Of a DNA stretch of 64,000 nt, positions 13,071 through 25,215 are shown in pieces; position 1 is the first letter of the stretch; every line of letters begins with the position of its first letter. The stretch is taken from positions 5,394,001 to 5,458,000 of the forward strand of contig CM075103.1 of the NCBI GenBank assembly GCA_037576195.1, in the 5' to 3' direction. Both the position numbers and the translations under genes were made by a program. Source of the stretch: Phytoseiulus persimilis. Its lineage: Eukaryota; Arthropoda; Arachnida; Mesostigmata; Phytoseiidae. A model generated the notes under the pieces. The model was not told where the DNA came from, searched no databases, and was given only the letters and a program-made list of their open reading frames with translations.

Positions 13071-15405
13071 CACAGTGTAATATGATCCAATTAACTGCAT
13101 TTGAATTACAGTTGATATCATCATATTAGAAATCGCCGATTCGCCTGAAGTCAAATTAGGACAGCCAGCTCTCCCAGTCTTTCCTTCCGGGAGTCTGTAG
13201 CGCTGTTCCCAAACTAAACCCCCGTCCGCACTTATGAGGGACTTACCAGTAATGCCACAATCGTGGCAAGACCAAATCCTACGACACGATATTCGACGTA
13301 AAGACCCATTTTGTGGAAACGTTGCACACTTTTACAAAATGCACTGCGCCACATTGCTACCTGGAATAACAGACACGCGAGCACAATTAGTCATCCTGAG
13401 CCAATCGCGTGTTTATGACTTTTTATTGTGCCGAGCTTTTGTTCACCGAGCTTTCGTGCGTTCGACTTGTGATCGGATAGCTTCCGATGATCCTCCAACC
13501 AACGCAGGAGACAGCAAGGGACCGATCGCGAAGGACAACAGAACATATCAATTGATCAGCGAATAACCAGGAATGGGGACGAACCTACTCGGCCTCGCGA
13601 AATCATGCACTGTGGTTGGGCTCTTCATCGCGCGGTAAAGAAACTTTGAAAGCAACATAGTGAGCCTGAAAAACGATCCGATTGTTCTAGAGAATATTTC
13701 CATGCATCCGGTCGCTCTCTCAGTTTCGGTACATGAGGAGTGATTTGGAAGGCAAGGAGAACGATTCGCACTCACCGAGATTTTGAATGACGCAGAAATT
13801 CCAGGTGCTCTTCAACTACTGCGGGCACCAGTCACGAGGACGGGTTCCTGACGACCAGTACCAGACTCCACGATCACCGCTCTGACTAGTTCAACACCGT
13901 TCACGTAGAACTTCGGGCGCAGGAGACTCACATCGCGTTCTGCTTAACCCCCGCTGAATCGATGGAGAACCCCACGGAAGACTCTCAGCTGATCGGATGA
14001 CACTAGCGCGGGCAGGCGTGGTTACGGTGCGGTACTTGTTGGATATGGCCGGCGCCGACGGGACACACAAATCACTCGACAGATGAATCCGCCTAATCTG
14101 TAGCGGAGTTCGATTCACTGCTTCCGATCCGAGCTCTAGAGGTCCGCGCAGAGAAATAGGGAGTTGAACACTCGCATCGACGCCAGCCCGGACGAGGGAC
14201 TCAGACTGAAGGCTCGGTAAATGTAGCTGTCGTTGTTGGATGCGCAGCGATGACAAGGGCCGGCTCAGGTTGGAGACAGCTGCAGCAGACCTCGTTCGAA
14301 TTTACAAGTCGGTCGTTATTTCACTTCCGTTAGATGCTTCAGGCTCCAGAAACTCGACAAACTTACTTCGGATAGGAGTGAAGTGTCCAGGTTTTTCATC
14401 GACAGCATCAGCGATCGTTGAATAAGGTAATTCCGGAAGAGTTCCACGGACGTTAGCCACGTAGATGATGACCGTATGCTTGTCCGGAGGGATGAGACCT
14501 TTATCTTGAACGGCACCATTCAGCTAAGGAGGATTAGGGGACTTACAAAGGGAAGCAGGCCTTGGCACGCCTTTCTGCGAGAACGGATTCGTTGATCTGA
14601 GTCGCGCAGAGACGTCTTGGGACAAATTCTTACGCTGGGCCAACTTCATCGGATAGTTTCCCGCGGTTGTCGAACACCCGCTCTTCGCTTGAGGACTTGT
14701 GAGGGGCCTCGTTTCTTCAGATTCGCTCGTCTCGTAGGTGGTTGCGACTGGGAATCATCCACGGAGCTTTATGATGAGTTTCAGGGCTTCCAGATGCTCA
14801 CAGTTTCTTTGCTACACATTTTCAGAATCCGAAACGTCATGTTGTATTTTGTGGCAGCTGGTGGAGGAGGTAATAGCAATCCGCGCTGAACTCTTAGTAA
14901 CGTGTCAGTCTGGTGTTCAATTCACAGACGGAATTCGCTGAGCCCTTCCTGCTCAAAGATTTCACGACCAACGAGGGTTCGAGGGTTGTACTCCACGCTA
15001 CAGGAGTCCGCTACCTCTTTGCAAAACCCGCTTTCACTGCAGCGCTATGGTTCTTCTATTTCTAGTGTTCATTGCTCATCTCAAAGTATTCAATGGAGCC
15101 ATGCCCAGTTTCGGTTCTGAAGGAACACGAAGGAGAATGTTTTGACCCAAGTCCCAACTTCAGCGGCACTGAAAACTTCAGCTTCGACTTTCACGAAAGT
15201 CGGGAAGCGTTCTCAAGCTAACAGATTCGCGCTGGGTGAAATATCTTGTGCAAGGGTCGCAGCGTCCACCGGGATCATTTTCGACCAAATCCGAGCCGTG
15301 ACTCATACGAATAAATTTCCGGTCTCTCTCGAAGTGTCCACGATTCCCCAAAGCGGTGTGAGTGTAGCGAGGAATCCACATCAGCTTCGCAATTTTCGGT
15401 TTCAG
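13071..15405. other. intergenic between NHE8 and ArfGAP1
   Basis: Divergent promoter interval of about 2.3 kb. The ArfGAP1 ATG directly follows a splice acceptor (TTTTCGGTTTCAG), so a non-coding first exon of ArfGAP1 should lie in the right half. No other open frame shows conservation I recognise. Confidence 0.4.
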
Positions 15406-17275
15406 ATGGCTTCACCACGCACACGGCGATGTCTGTTAGAGTTGCAGCCGAAGTTCGAGAATCGAAAGTGTTTCGAGTGTGGAACCCACAATCCACAGTG
15501 GGCCTCAGTTTCATACGGGATTTGGATTTGCCTCGAATGCTCGGGACAACACAGGTGATTCCTAGTTTCTCGATTGCTCCTACCTAACCGCAGCGAGATT
15601 CCGGAATCTCAAATAGGGCCCGCTGAAACGACAAGCTCAGCGGCTCCTAGCTGCTCGACGATCGTTGCGGCGGACGGATGAATTGTTTCCAGATGTCTAC
15701 ACTCGGACTCATTCAATCGCGTTTCCAACGGGCGGAACCATCTTGATCATAGCTCCAATTTACTGTTTTAATGAGTGCGTACAGGGAAGCCTGTCCTCTC
15801 GGGGGCTCTCTATCAGCCGTTCAGCTTCGCTTGTTGATTGCAGAGGACTAGGTGTCCACCTCAGCTTCGTGCGCTCGATCACTATGGACAAGTGGAAAGA
15901 CGTAGAACTTGAGAAAATGAAAGTCGGTGGGAACGCCAAAGCCAAAGAGTTCCTAGAAAGCCAAGACGACTGGAGTTGGGATATGAATTTGCGCGACAGG
16001 TGGGTCTGAACAGAATTTCACCTTTTTTGTGACCAACACGGAGATGTGAAGGCCTGATGGAACGATGTATTTTGAAGATGCTTTCTCTCCAATGATTGAA
16101 TTCCGAGATCTGAGATCCTCTCCACAGATACAACACAAGAGCCGCGGCTCTACTCCGGGACAAGGTCGCTACCGAAGCGCGGGGTGAGCCGTGGAGCATC
16201 GAGACGTCTCCAGCCAGGAATCACCAGAGTTACACGGTTCCGAGGCGTAATTCTAAACCGCAGTCGGCTTCGAAGAGTCATGGTGACAGCTACTCGTCGA
16301 ACAGTGGAGAAGGTTGGTTGCACCTGATTCCCTTACTATAATAATTCGGCTGCATATAACGAATCCATCACGTGGGATGAACGAGTGAGGTCCATGGGAT
16401 TCATGGGTCCCTTTGCCGAGACTCGCTCGCTCGTCTTGGCATGACGGGTTCGTCAACAGCGGCCTCTCGGGTGCTTCCTCTGGAACCGCTCACAGTTCCC
16501 TTGTCAAGCCCATGCAATTGATTCTTCACAGTCGGCGGCTACCAGTCGATGTCGACGGAGGATATTTCTCGCCAGAAAGACTCGTTTTTCTCACGTGTTC
16601 AAGCTGAAAACGCCACACGACCAGAAAATTTGCCACCCTCCCAGGGTGGTAAATACGCAGGATTCGGTAACCAGGCATATACACCGTCAGTCAACAACTC
16701 CCCTGCAACTCCTGCCGAACAAGCTACTGAGATCCTGGGCTCTGTATGGTCTTCGTTCTCTTCGATGGCGATCAAAGTTGGCGGGGCCGCGGCTAACAAG
16801 GTTTGTAATCGTTCGGCGGGCCTTGTTTGATTCCTAGACATTCAACGTCGAGCAGGTCGATCATGAAACCCTCATTTGTGACAAATTTCAGGTGATTGAG
16901 GCCTCTGAGGTCGTGCAGCAGAAGGTCAGGGACGGAACTCTCGTAGATTCACTCACCAACCAAGTCACAAAGGCGGCTGACGTGACGAAACGTTCCGTTC
17001 AAGATCTGACGACTGTTATAGCGCAGAAAGCTGGATTCGAGCAAATCGGAGGCAGTGACGATCCGCGAGGATTCCGCGACGATAGTCAAATCGCTGACCA
17101 TGCCCTCTGGGATAGGGAAAGCGTGATGACCAAGAGTAAAAGTGCTGCAGCCGGATGGAGCTCGTACCAAAACTCAGAGAAGAGTTCCGGGACGTTGAAA
17201 TCGGATAAGGTCGAAGAGGAGAACGATTGGGGCGAGTGGGGCAATGACTGGGGGTCGAACGACAAGAAGAACTAG
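15406..17275 (+). CDS. ArfGAP1: ADP-ribosylation factor GTPase-activating protein 1
   Basis: Coding exons 15406-15554, 15844-15999, 16128-16312, 16532-16800 and 16892-17275; about 380 residues (vertebrate protein about 410). It stimulates GTP hydrolysis on Arf1 at the Golgi and so controls COPI coat cycling. The ArfGAP zinc finger is intact as C-x2-C-x16-C-x2-C (CFEC to CLECSGQHR), and the Arg after the finger is present. [19 protein letters not shown] and [18 protein letters not shown] continue the domain. The insect-like motif [20 protein letters not shown] leads into a Ser/Gly/Ala-rich amphipathic region ([19 protein letters not shown]) that matches the curvature-sensing ALPS motif. The acidic Trp-rich end (WGEWGNDWG) resembles the coatomer-binding tail. 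The ATG lies right after an acceptor. Confidence 0.93.
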
Positions 17276-18778
17276 AAATCTTGGAAGAAATTTAGACGCC
17301 CTGAACGGGGACTTGGATGATGAAGAAGATAAGAAACAAATGGCATGTAAGGGGGAATTGAATGACATCAAAAGGTGATATTCTCAGCGTAAGCTTGGCT
17401 GTCTGGTTCCGTTGGAGGAAATTGTAGAAATTCTCAGCGGAGTCGAGTACCGTTCTGGGATGAGGTGATTTTCGAAGAATTCAGTTCCGGTGTTCAAGCC
17501 CCGGAGGCGAGGGACGGTTCGAGGATTTGCGGTTCGGCGAATTCGCAGCTTATATCCATTTGACTGTGTTACGGGGCTAGAGGCTCGTTTCCGACTTCGC
17601 TCAATCAGCTTTTCATCAAGTACCATTGATTTTGAGCGGTTGATCCCCGATGATTTCCGACCCGAGACTGCTCGGCAAAATCCTCGGGCATTATTTTTGT
17701 ATGAGAATCGAATGTTTCTTGAAAACTATGAAATCCCGTGATGTTGGACCCGGAGTTGTATTTGCTGTTCGTGGGGTATGTAGGTGTTCGTTTCTCAAAT
17801 GAGTTGGTCCAGATGTTTGAAGCTCGGATCATAACGTTTCGAGATATCCAGTTCTGGTAGAGTACTGGCGATCGGTTTCGTGGCCTCTCTGAATGTTCCT
17901 CTGTTCAGGTAGAAATTAGACTCAAATCGTTCCTCGTTGAAACGGATTTTGAAAGAGTATTTGCGGAAATTCGACGATACTTATTCGTTGCTTGTCGAGT
18001 TTTGTGCACGAATGTTTCCGAAACAATCAGGATGAAAGAGAGGAGCGCGAGGGAGGATAGGAGATGAGATTTTGAAAGGACGCATCGGATCCTAGAGAAG
18101 GGGGAGATTCCGGTCGCAGTGAGGAAGATATACTCCGGCGATGGAGACATCGTAGGGAGGACTGATGTGCGATTTAGATCCAGCGAAATATTCCTCACCG
18201 GAAAGAGAACCCCGGATGGGAGAGCTCATTGATAATAAAGTTACGTGTCGCTCGTTTCGGAAAGCTGTGCGTTCTGCCTATAACGAGATCTTCGAATCAT
18301 CGGAGATCAGATGGATCACAGATCGACCAAGGGGCACGACATGCGATGGTCAGGAGGAAGCGGGGGGAGTTTTCATAGAAAACCAGTAGAATTCATTTAT
18401 TCTTCAGATGCGAGGTTTTGGACAGCCTCAGATCCGTTTGTAAATATGCTAAGATGTTTTTCAGTTGTTCCGAGAAATCTCCAACGAGTAGGATCGCACT
18501 TGTTACGTTTCCGCACATGAGAAAACACACGAAATGGGCATGCATGAATTTCTCCTCAGATTCAAGTCCGAAATTATCACATCTAAAATTTCTTCTCTCA
18601 TCCGCACCCTCCAGTCAGTCTCTCCTGAATAACTACTTCCGGTGTTGTTCTGCTCTCTGATCTCATTTCGATTCATCAGACACTCGATGAGTAGCCGATC
18701 CACGAATCCATCGTGCTACCCCGATATTTTTTCACTGTTCAAGGATCAAATCTGTTTGAACGTTTTCAGGCATCTGCT
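17276..18778. other. convergent 3' region of ArfGAP1 and SSR3
   Basis: Holds the 3' UTRs of the two convergent genes. Open frames on both strands are short and unconserved. No forward AATAAA lies close to the ArfGAP1 stop; the nearest (about 18232) is nearly 1 kb away. Confidence 0.4.
18396..18401 (-). promoter_or_regulatory. poly(A) signal, candidate for SSR3
   Basis: AATAAA on the minus strand, about 380 bp past the TRAP-gamma stop codon at 18779. Confidence 0.4.
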
Positions 18779-19821
18779 CTACTTGTTTCCGGTGGAGAGG
18801 AACGCGACGAGTGCGGCAGAGCCTCCGACGGAAACGATGTAGTTGAGTCCGGGCGCCAACGAACGGAACAGGTAGAAGCCGAAGAAGACAACCAGACTCA
18901 GAAACAGACCATTGTTGTAGAAAATGCTGAAGTGAGTCGCTTCGTACTGGGCGACCTCGTTTTTACGGCAGAGAACTCGCTCGTCTCGCTCGTCTCTAGA
19001 AACCTTCCGATCTCCGAACTCCAGTGCCACTTCACGGTTGATGGCCTGCTCGCGTTTCTGAGCCAGCTTATGCTTGGTAACAAACTGAACCTTAGCGTAG
19101 GCCATCGCGAGGAAGTAGGTCGCAACGGCGCTCACGGCAGTGAAGAGGATCGCGTTCGAAACCACGTCCAGCTGCTGGATGCGATGGAAAAGCCCTGAAA
19201 TCACAACGAAAGCTTCAGATGAACAGTGACATCGAGGGAAGAGGTCAGTTCGGAGTCGAGGCCATGTTTCGATCGCGATGTACGGATTTGTCCCGAACTC
19301 CGACGAATTCATCACAGTTCAGTGTCCTCGCGAGGATAAATTCATGCGGCATCCTATGCTCCGGAATAACGGCAGTTCTCGGGCGCGTTCACTGCCAGGA
19401 ACTCGACAAGAATGAACTCCAGGCGACAAGAACGGAATGCAGATCGGAGCTTCCGCCCACCTCCGCTGTTCCCCGAAACCAGTCCCTAGATCTTTGATGA
19501 GCCATGAGATTTTCCCGACCCTTGAACAGCCCCAATCGACAAAAGATCCCTCGAATCGCAGACCGTTCCTGGACGCGAGCCGCGTATCGAAACATGCGGG
19601 AAGGTGAACAAGAGTCTCTATGAGGACCTTTGGGGAGCTTGGAGCGATCTCTGGGCTTGTCCAGCTCGGCGTATGAACTCCGACTCACAGATTGGTAGTA
19701 GAGCGACGATAGCAGCGTTTCCGTAGAACGTCGCCGAATTCCTAGCGGTGACATTATTGCTGAACTGCTGCAGGAGTTCATCCTCGCGGGTTGATTTCTT
19801 TGTTTTGCTGACTCCTGACAT
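18779..19821 (-). CDS. SSR3: translocon-associated protein subunit gamma (SSR3)
   Basis: Two minus-strand exons, 19821-19689 and 19194-18779, encode 182 residues (human 185). TRAP-gamma is a four-pass membrane subunit of the TRAP complex, which sits beside Sec61 in the ER and helps insertion of some signal sequences. The start MSGVSKTKKSTREDELLQQF is followed by NATFYGNA-like NSATFYGNAAIVALLPIW. The central cytosolic loop has VQFVTKHKLAQKREQAINRE and RDERDERVLCRKNEVAQYEA. The hallmark FSIFYNNGLFLSLVV and the end LVAFLSTGNK are both present. The intron is phase 1 and splits the Trp codon. It is divergent from prefoldin 2 with 464 bp between start codons. Confidence 0.95.
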
Positions 19822-20285
19822 TGTTCCTGATCACGGCAACGTTGCTCGATCGACACCAACTAGCGACAGTGAATTCTGACTGAGAAGGTCTCTTCCACGG
19901 CTGAGACCGGCGCTGGATGACGTGGTGTGCCAACTGTATGCTCGACATTGGACTTTACCGGTTCGGGGAGAGGGGTGGTCGCGAGCCCCAGAATCATTCA
20001 TCGGAATGCACTCGATCTGAGAAGGATTCCGCTGTACGGCTCATTCATCTCGACCTGAGGTGCTATGAACTTGGGATACGGAGCGGAGTGTCGGAAAAAA
20101 AGCTAGAAAAGATCAAGAACTGGTAAAATCCAACGCTATGTAAACAAGGTGCCGCTGCTGCATACAAGGTGCAGCATGCGCTAGAAGCAGTCGTATTATC
20201 ATTGAGCCGATTTGAGCAGGCGCCGCGTCTCTTTCTGGTGTGTGAGTGGATCTTCGGACGCAGAAACTCAAATCAAGCTGTGAAA
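19822..20285. promoter_or_regulatory. shared divergent promoter interval, SSR3 / prefoldin 2
   Basis: The 464 bp between the two opposing start codons must contain both core promoters and 5' leaders, unless a 5' UTR intron is involved. No TATA box is evident, as is usual for housekeeping genes. The assignment is from position only. Confidence 0.35.
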
Positions 20286-21200
20286 ATGAGCGCAGAAGCT
20301 AGATCCTCGAAGCTGAATCAACGAGAGATAGTCGAGCGTTTCAACCAGTTCCGATTAGAGCAGAGGAATCTGACGATGAAACTATTCGAGTTCGAACAGG
20401 ATTTCAGTGAACACGAGTGAGTCGACGTGAACTCCTAAAAAGGGCATGGAGCGATGACATTCAGTTGATTATATTCGCCACATTCGTCTTGATATCCTCG
20501 TCCGCATTGCTTCTGGAATCGATGGTCCGCGGGGTTCGTGGTCGATACCTAGTACGGCCATCAGCCAGACCAATATTTTGGATGTCAGATGAGCGCGGAT
20601 CTTATGAGAGTTCGCCTGATCCGAATTCTCGAAGGGATTTGAATCCATTCCAAGCAGCGTCCTCGCGGAACACTGCGCGAATCGTCAATGATTGAACGAC
20701 ACCGACTGCCTGTAGAATTGAGCCGGTCATCATTAAGGAGCCGTTGTTATGATTTGCTCCGCAGCCCTATAAAATCCGTTAGATTACATGTAAACCTCAG
20801 ACATCTTTCCATGCTTCCAGAATGGTCATTAACGCATTGTCGAAGGCTCGCCCGGATCAGCGATGCTTCCGCATGGTCGGAGATACCCTCGTTGAGCGCA
20901 CCGTTGGTGAAGTTCTTCCCGCAGTTCAACAAAATCGTGATAAGGTGAGCTAGCAGCTCATTATTGTGGAGCTCGGGTTGGAAAAATCCTTCCATTGTCA
21001 ACGTTCCCGACTGAGCGAACTTTTACCGATTCCAGTTGTCTCAGATCCAAGACGAGTACAACATCAAAATTGTTGAGAAGGGCAAGGAGATCAACCAGTT
21101 CAAAGAAGAGTATGGAATCCAAGTCAAGGATGACACTCTCCGAGTCGAAAGACCTCTAGGAAAACCATCGAACGAATCTGTACTCGTTGAGGGCAAATGA
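20286..21200 (+). CDS. PFDN2: prefoldin subunit 2
   Basis: Exons 20286-20416, 20821-20944 and 21036-21200 give 139 residues (human 154). Prefoldin is the hexameric jellyfish chaperone that hands nascent actin and tubulin to the CCT/TRiC ring; subunit 2 is one of the beta-type chains. The first coiled-coil helix contains EIVERFNQFRLEQRNLTMKL. The hairpin has the family-defining CFRMVGDTLVERTVGEVLPA, almost identical to other animal PFDN2. The second helix reads QIQDEYNIKIVEKGKEINQF. All introns are GT-AG and phases agree. The C-terminus is short and charged. It converges on the pyrophosphatase gene. Confidence 0.94.
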
Positions 21201-21508
21201 TTCCGATGACGCACACGTGCTGATCAGAGGGGAGGCTGCTGTATTCCCCTACCCCGTTGCCGAGACTGAATCGTGTCTCAGCGGGGGAAGGGGGGGGGTC
21301 TCATCTGGCCGCTGTTTCCTTGGCGTGATGTCCGATGAGGACAAGGGTTCGAGCCAGAGTCAAACTGTGGAACGAAAACGTAGACGTCACCAGGATATAA
21401 ATTCCGGCACTGCGATTCTTCCGTTCTTGATAGCCCAGAACAAATTCTCAGCCGTAGTTCTCAGAGCAAACGAATCGTCTTCTATTTCCGTTCGGAGTGA
21501 GTTAATCC

Positions 21509-21514
21509 AATAAA
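21509..21514 (+). promoter_or_regulatory. poly(A) signal, prefoldin 2
   Basis: AATAAA about 310 bp after the PFDN2 stop codon. Confidence 0.5.
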
Positions 21515-21692
21515 CTATACGTTCGATGGCTCGTACCGAGTCCTTTCTCTCTAGTCGGCGATTCGAACGGGACTTTGAGCGACCTGAATGGGTCGGATCG
21601 GGAACCGCCGCTTCTCGAAGATCATGGTGTTGGGATGCATCAAGAGAAAACCCCTGAACAGTAAATTCCTCGCTTCCACACCCTCAGATGCA

Positions 21693-21698
21693 TTTATT
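21693..21698 (-). promoter_or_regulatory. poly(A) signal, pyrophosphatase
   Basis: AATAAA on the minus strand, about 160 bp past the pyrophosphatase stop codon at 21857. The two convergent signals are about 180 bp apart with no overlap of 3' ends required. Confidence 0.55.
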
Positions 21699-21856
21699 GG
21701 ATCGCGGTCGGGCAATTCATATGATATCGAGCTCTTCTGTCAAAATGTAGATCGGCTTCAACATAGAAGAATGTCTTGACAGGAAAAAAATCATTGGCCA
21801 TCCGAGTGGCACTCGTCGTTTCTGCTAGAGAACTTGTGGGAAGCTACAGCGTCAGT

Positions 21857-23990
21857 TCAAACAAGGTTGAGTTTGTCATCGAGGTAGTACCACTTGTCCA
21901 CGAGACTGTCAGCAACCGGATTCGCGACGTGAATGGGCGAAGACTCCACAATAGATGTCGCTTCTTCGGGTGAGATTGCGCTCGGTCCCGGCACCCGAAC
22001 CGCCGCACAGTTGATCTTGGGATCTGGCTTCGCGATGAGATCTGTCCAATACGTGTGGGTCTCTCTGATGATGTCCTCAGCGAAATCGCGGTCTTTGACT
22101 TCCCCGTCAAAAGCGAACTGATTGGCGGGTTTCCCGTCGGGAATCTTGTAGATCTTGAACCATTCGACGGTCGCTTTCAGGAGGCCTGGACAGTGCTGCT
22201 CGACGTCCTCAATGTTATTGAGCTTCGGCGCCAGAGGGTCGTTGACATCGATCGCGATGACCTTCCAGTCCGTTTCCCCCTCGTCGATGAGAGCCAGGAT
22301 CCCGAGAGCTTTGACCTGCAACGAATCGTATGAAACTTCAAGAGAAGGAAGACCAAACGAGAACGGCGGAATTCCGAATCCGTACAGTGAGGGCCGGACT
22401 ATTCCGACAACGAATCTCTGAACTGGAGGTACCTGCACGATGTCGCCGCGATCAGCGACCCGGTGCCCGATTTCACAGACGTCGATGGGATCGTTGTCGC
22501 CTTTGCAGTTCGTGTTGTGATCGACCTTCCCGGGGTCCTCCCATGTCTGAGGAATCGCGCCGTAATTCCAGATGTAGCCGTGGTGGGGGAAGGGGTTCTT
22601 CACGAACCGGAGCTTGTTGTTCTTTGTATCCTGCTTGATAGGATTGAGGGGTTCGCCAGTAGCGATCTCCATCTTCGCGTTCGTCCATCGAGGGACCTCG
22701 ACAACCATGTTGTAAACCTTCTTATCACTGTCTGCAAACATGGGAATATCGTGGAACGGCGAAACCGCTTGACCAAACTCATCCTGGAAGAAAACCCTGA
22801 GAAGGAAGAGTTCTCCCGTTAGACTCGAGGCGTTTCCGAAAATGTACACACGTTCCCTGTTTTCCATGATATGGATGATAGCAAAATCGTAGCTGGTCCT
22901 TGAGCGCCCTGAAAGTCCTGCCGTTTTCGTGTGTCACGAAAGTTGAATCGAACATCGATCGCTTGATGAATGGACCCTGTTGCCTCTTTGGTCAAGTTCG
23001 ATATCGATTCTAGCGGAGTTATTGGTGCCAAGCGTACGCTGTTCCAATATGACGGGGCCTTGCGACCAACCAATTTGTTTCTGTTCATGGAAATGCTACT
23101 TCCTTTGCTTCGGCGCATACAGGAGACCTCAGAATATCGTGGAGCAGCATGACACTTGCGAGACCGAAGAATTTCGATCCGGCCGAAATAAGACGAAATT
23201 GGATCCGCGGTTCCATGCTCTTTCCGACTGATAGGAACATATGTTTGGAGAAAAATTGATTGGCCTTGAATGTCGCGGCAGAACCCATGTTCCGTAGACA
23301 TTAGGCAACGGAGATAGTCCATTCTCGCCGCGTTGAGCCAGTCGCCACGTTTTGATAAAGTTCACGTCGCGGTCAGGAACAGCATGGCTGGCCTCAAAAA
23401 GATCATCAACTGTGATCATGTACAAGGTTTTTGCGGGCGCGTGTCTTCCGACGGCAAAGCACTTCTTTGAGTCATCGGAGCGCTAAAATTTTTGCTTCCG
23501 TCAAACCTGCGGGCTTCGAGAGATACATACGGATCAAAAACCAGGAGTATTGTTCCGAAATGCACAGAAAGCGGCTGTGAAGTAGAGAACGGAGTGGAAA
23601 ACACGAGCGCTCGTTCAGGATGCCGGCGAAAGCATGTTCTGATATGAGTCGATGATGTTCGCTCTCGAATCGTTGACACTTGACGTCGATTCAAAGCAGC
23701 GTATCTCTAGGTGCGTGGAATTGTGACGTGAGCTTAAAGCTTCCGCCGGTACATAAATGTTCGATCACAGAACGGAAAAGACAACTCATGACGACTTGCC
23801 GGTAGGACGGGGTGTTTTCGGTTCCGCGCTCCACGATGCTGTACTTCGGCATGATGGGTAAAGTTTGTATGCTTCTCGCCGGAAACGAATACTTCAGTAT
23901 CGGACTCCTGTTTTCGGCGACCACACGCGATCTCGGCAATGCAGTCAGAGAGCGAACGTTACGTAGGCCGCACAGGCTTCTCCGGAACAT
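21857..23990 (-). CDS. PPA: inorganic pyrophosphatase, family I (NURF-38/PPA-type)
   Basis: Minus-strand exons 23990-23800, 22796-22433 and 22315-21857 encode about 337 residues. The enzyme hydrolyses pyrophosphate to phosphate and pulls biosynthetic reactions forward; the Drosophila homologue is also a NURF chromatin remodeller subunit. Conserved parts are [60 protein letters not shown] and the metal-binding signature [11 protein letters not shown]. Exon 1 starts with an Arg/Ser-rich, acid-poor segment that looks like a mitochondrial presequence; a second Met at 23852 ([10 protein letters not shown]) aligns with cytosolic forms, so two products are plausible. Intron 1 (22797-23799) uses a GC donor (GCAAGT). 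Intron 2 (22316-22432) is 117 nt, in phase and without a stop codon. Confidence 0.92.
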
Positions 23991-24763
23991 TGAATGACTT
24001 GTTCCGAATTCGTCTGCTCGACGTTGACAGCGGCAGGGTCACTCTCCCAAAAGAAGACGAGAGTCGTCGTCACCGGCGAGCTTGCCGACTGGCGCACTTT
24101 AACTTCGTCTGACTGGTTATCGTGATCGAAGCACAGCGTCGGTTGTCAAAATCTTGACCAGCGCGAGATCATGCGAGTCTCTTCGAAACACGGATGGAGA
24201 CCGCGCCGTCGCCTCCTGTGTTTCTCTGTGTCGCCACGAGAGGCCGTTGCTGTTTCTCGCGCAAACTTTTCGAACCAGGTGGCTGGTTAGTTTCCTGGCG
24301 AGAGATCCTACACAAAGAGTCGGCCGAGCATCGTTTCCACAGCCCCGCCGTATCGATTCGATGCCAAGCCGGGCTAAGTGGATATGGAGTTTCGCCTAAT
24401 CGTCATCAGGCCTGTGCCAAGAGGCTCATCTATTCTCTGGTGCGTCACAGAGTAGATCAGAATCTTCGCGTGACCGAGAATACCTGTCAGAATATCCGTC
24501 ACCCTACGACTCGAACGCAAGAGATTTCTGAATAAGTCCCCGAGGCCGAGGGGGTCATGCCCTCCCCTTCAAACTCTTCGATAATCTTGGGAAGGGAGGA
24601 TCAGATTCTACTTTACGGATGTCGAGAAAAGGCGCTGAAAAGCGAAGACTAACGATGGAAGCATGAGCAGGATGGCACATAGGTACTCGTCGACCTTCGG
24701 AAGAATCCTGACCTCAAAAGGGGAGGGGGTCGGAAAGAAGCTGAAAAAAACACCTACCTGCAA
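23991..24763. other. no recognisable gene
   Basis: Upstream of the pyrophosphatase start; its promoter should be at the left edge. Open frames near 24154-24535 could be degraded upstream parts of the copia relic but show no motif I can name. Confidence 0.35.
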
Positions 24764-25215
24764 GGTGAGTTGCAGGGGGACATTCTCATGGAACAACCGG
24801 CCACAGCTCAGGTGGGCGAAAAAGTCTGCCCACAGGAGAACTCTGTCTACGAGTTGAAACAAGCACGTCGAGTGTGGTTCGAAACCCTCTCCAAGGCCCT
24901 GAAGTCGAAAGGCCTGACGGAGTTCAAGGCTGACCGCTGCTGCTATTATGTAAAGCGAGAGAAGTAGTGCGGACTGAGATCCTCAGAGAGAATATATCCC
25001 CAATGAGGAACTCGGGACAAGCGCTGAACTGGCTCGGAGTGACTATCAGACAGGTACCCGATGAGAATCCAACTTTCCTCGACCAATCACCAAGCGGGAC
25101 CAAGGGATTCGGGATGCCGGACTCGAAACCAATGTCGACTCCACTAGAACCGGCCTCCGAACTCGTCAAGAGAGTAGAAGGAGAGGATAGGTTCCAGAGC
25201 CGCCAGGCTCCGACC
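24764..25215 (+). mobile_element. Ty1/copia retrotransposon relic (reverse transcriptase part)
   Basis: Two adjoining forward frames carry copia reverse transcriptase landmarks. The first (to 24967) has GELQGDILMEQP and VCPQENSVYELKQARRVWFE, matching the family's MEQP and YGLKQAPR-W blocks. The second (24967-25218) has LNWLGVTIRQVPDENPTFLD and FGMPDSKPMSTPLEP, matching the FLG-I and FGM-x-PxxTPL blocks. The frames differ, a stop lies between them, and the catalytic YVDD segment that should separate them is absent. It is therefore a deleted, inactive copy. No LTRs were identified. Confidence 0.75.

Noticed and set aside
12471-13154. Single 227-codon NHE8 N-terminal frame
   Set aside because: It reads through an intron (12813-12980) with clear donor GTATATGG and acceptor TTTTCCAG; the spliced form matches NHE8 spacing before MTIFF.
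21857-22867. Continuous 336-codon pyrophosphatase frame as the true coding sequence
   Set aside because: Its first 23 codons precede a strong acceptor (CTCTTCCTTCTCAG) and do not match the family, and codons over 22316-22432 interrupt a universally conserved block. The three-exon model is better.
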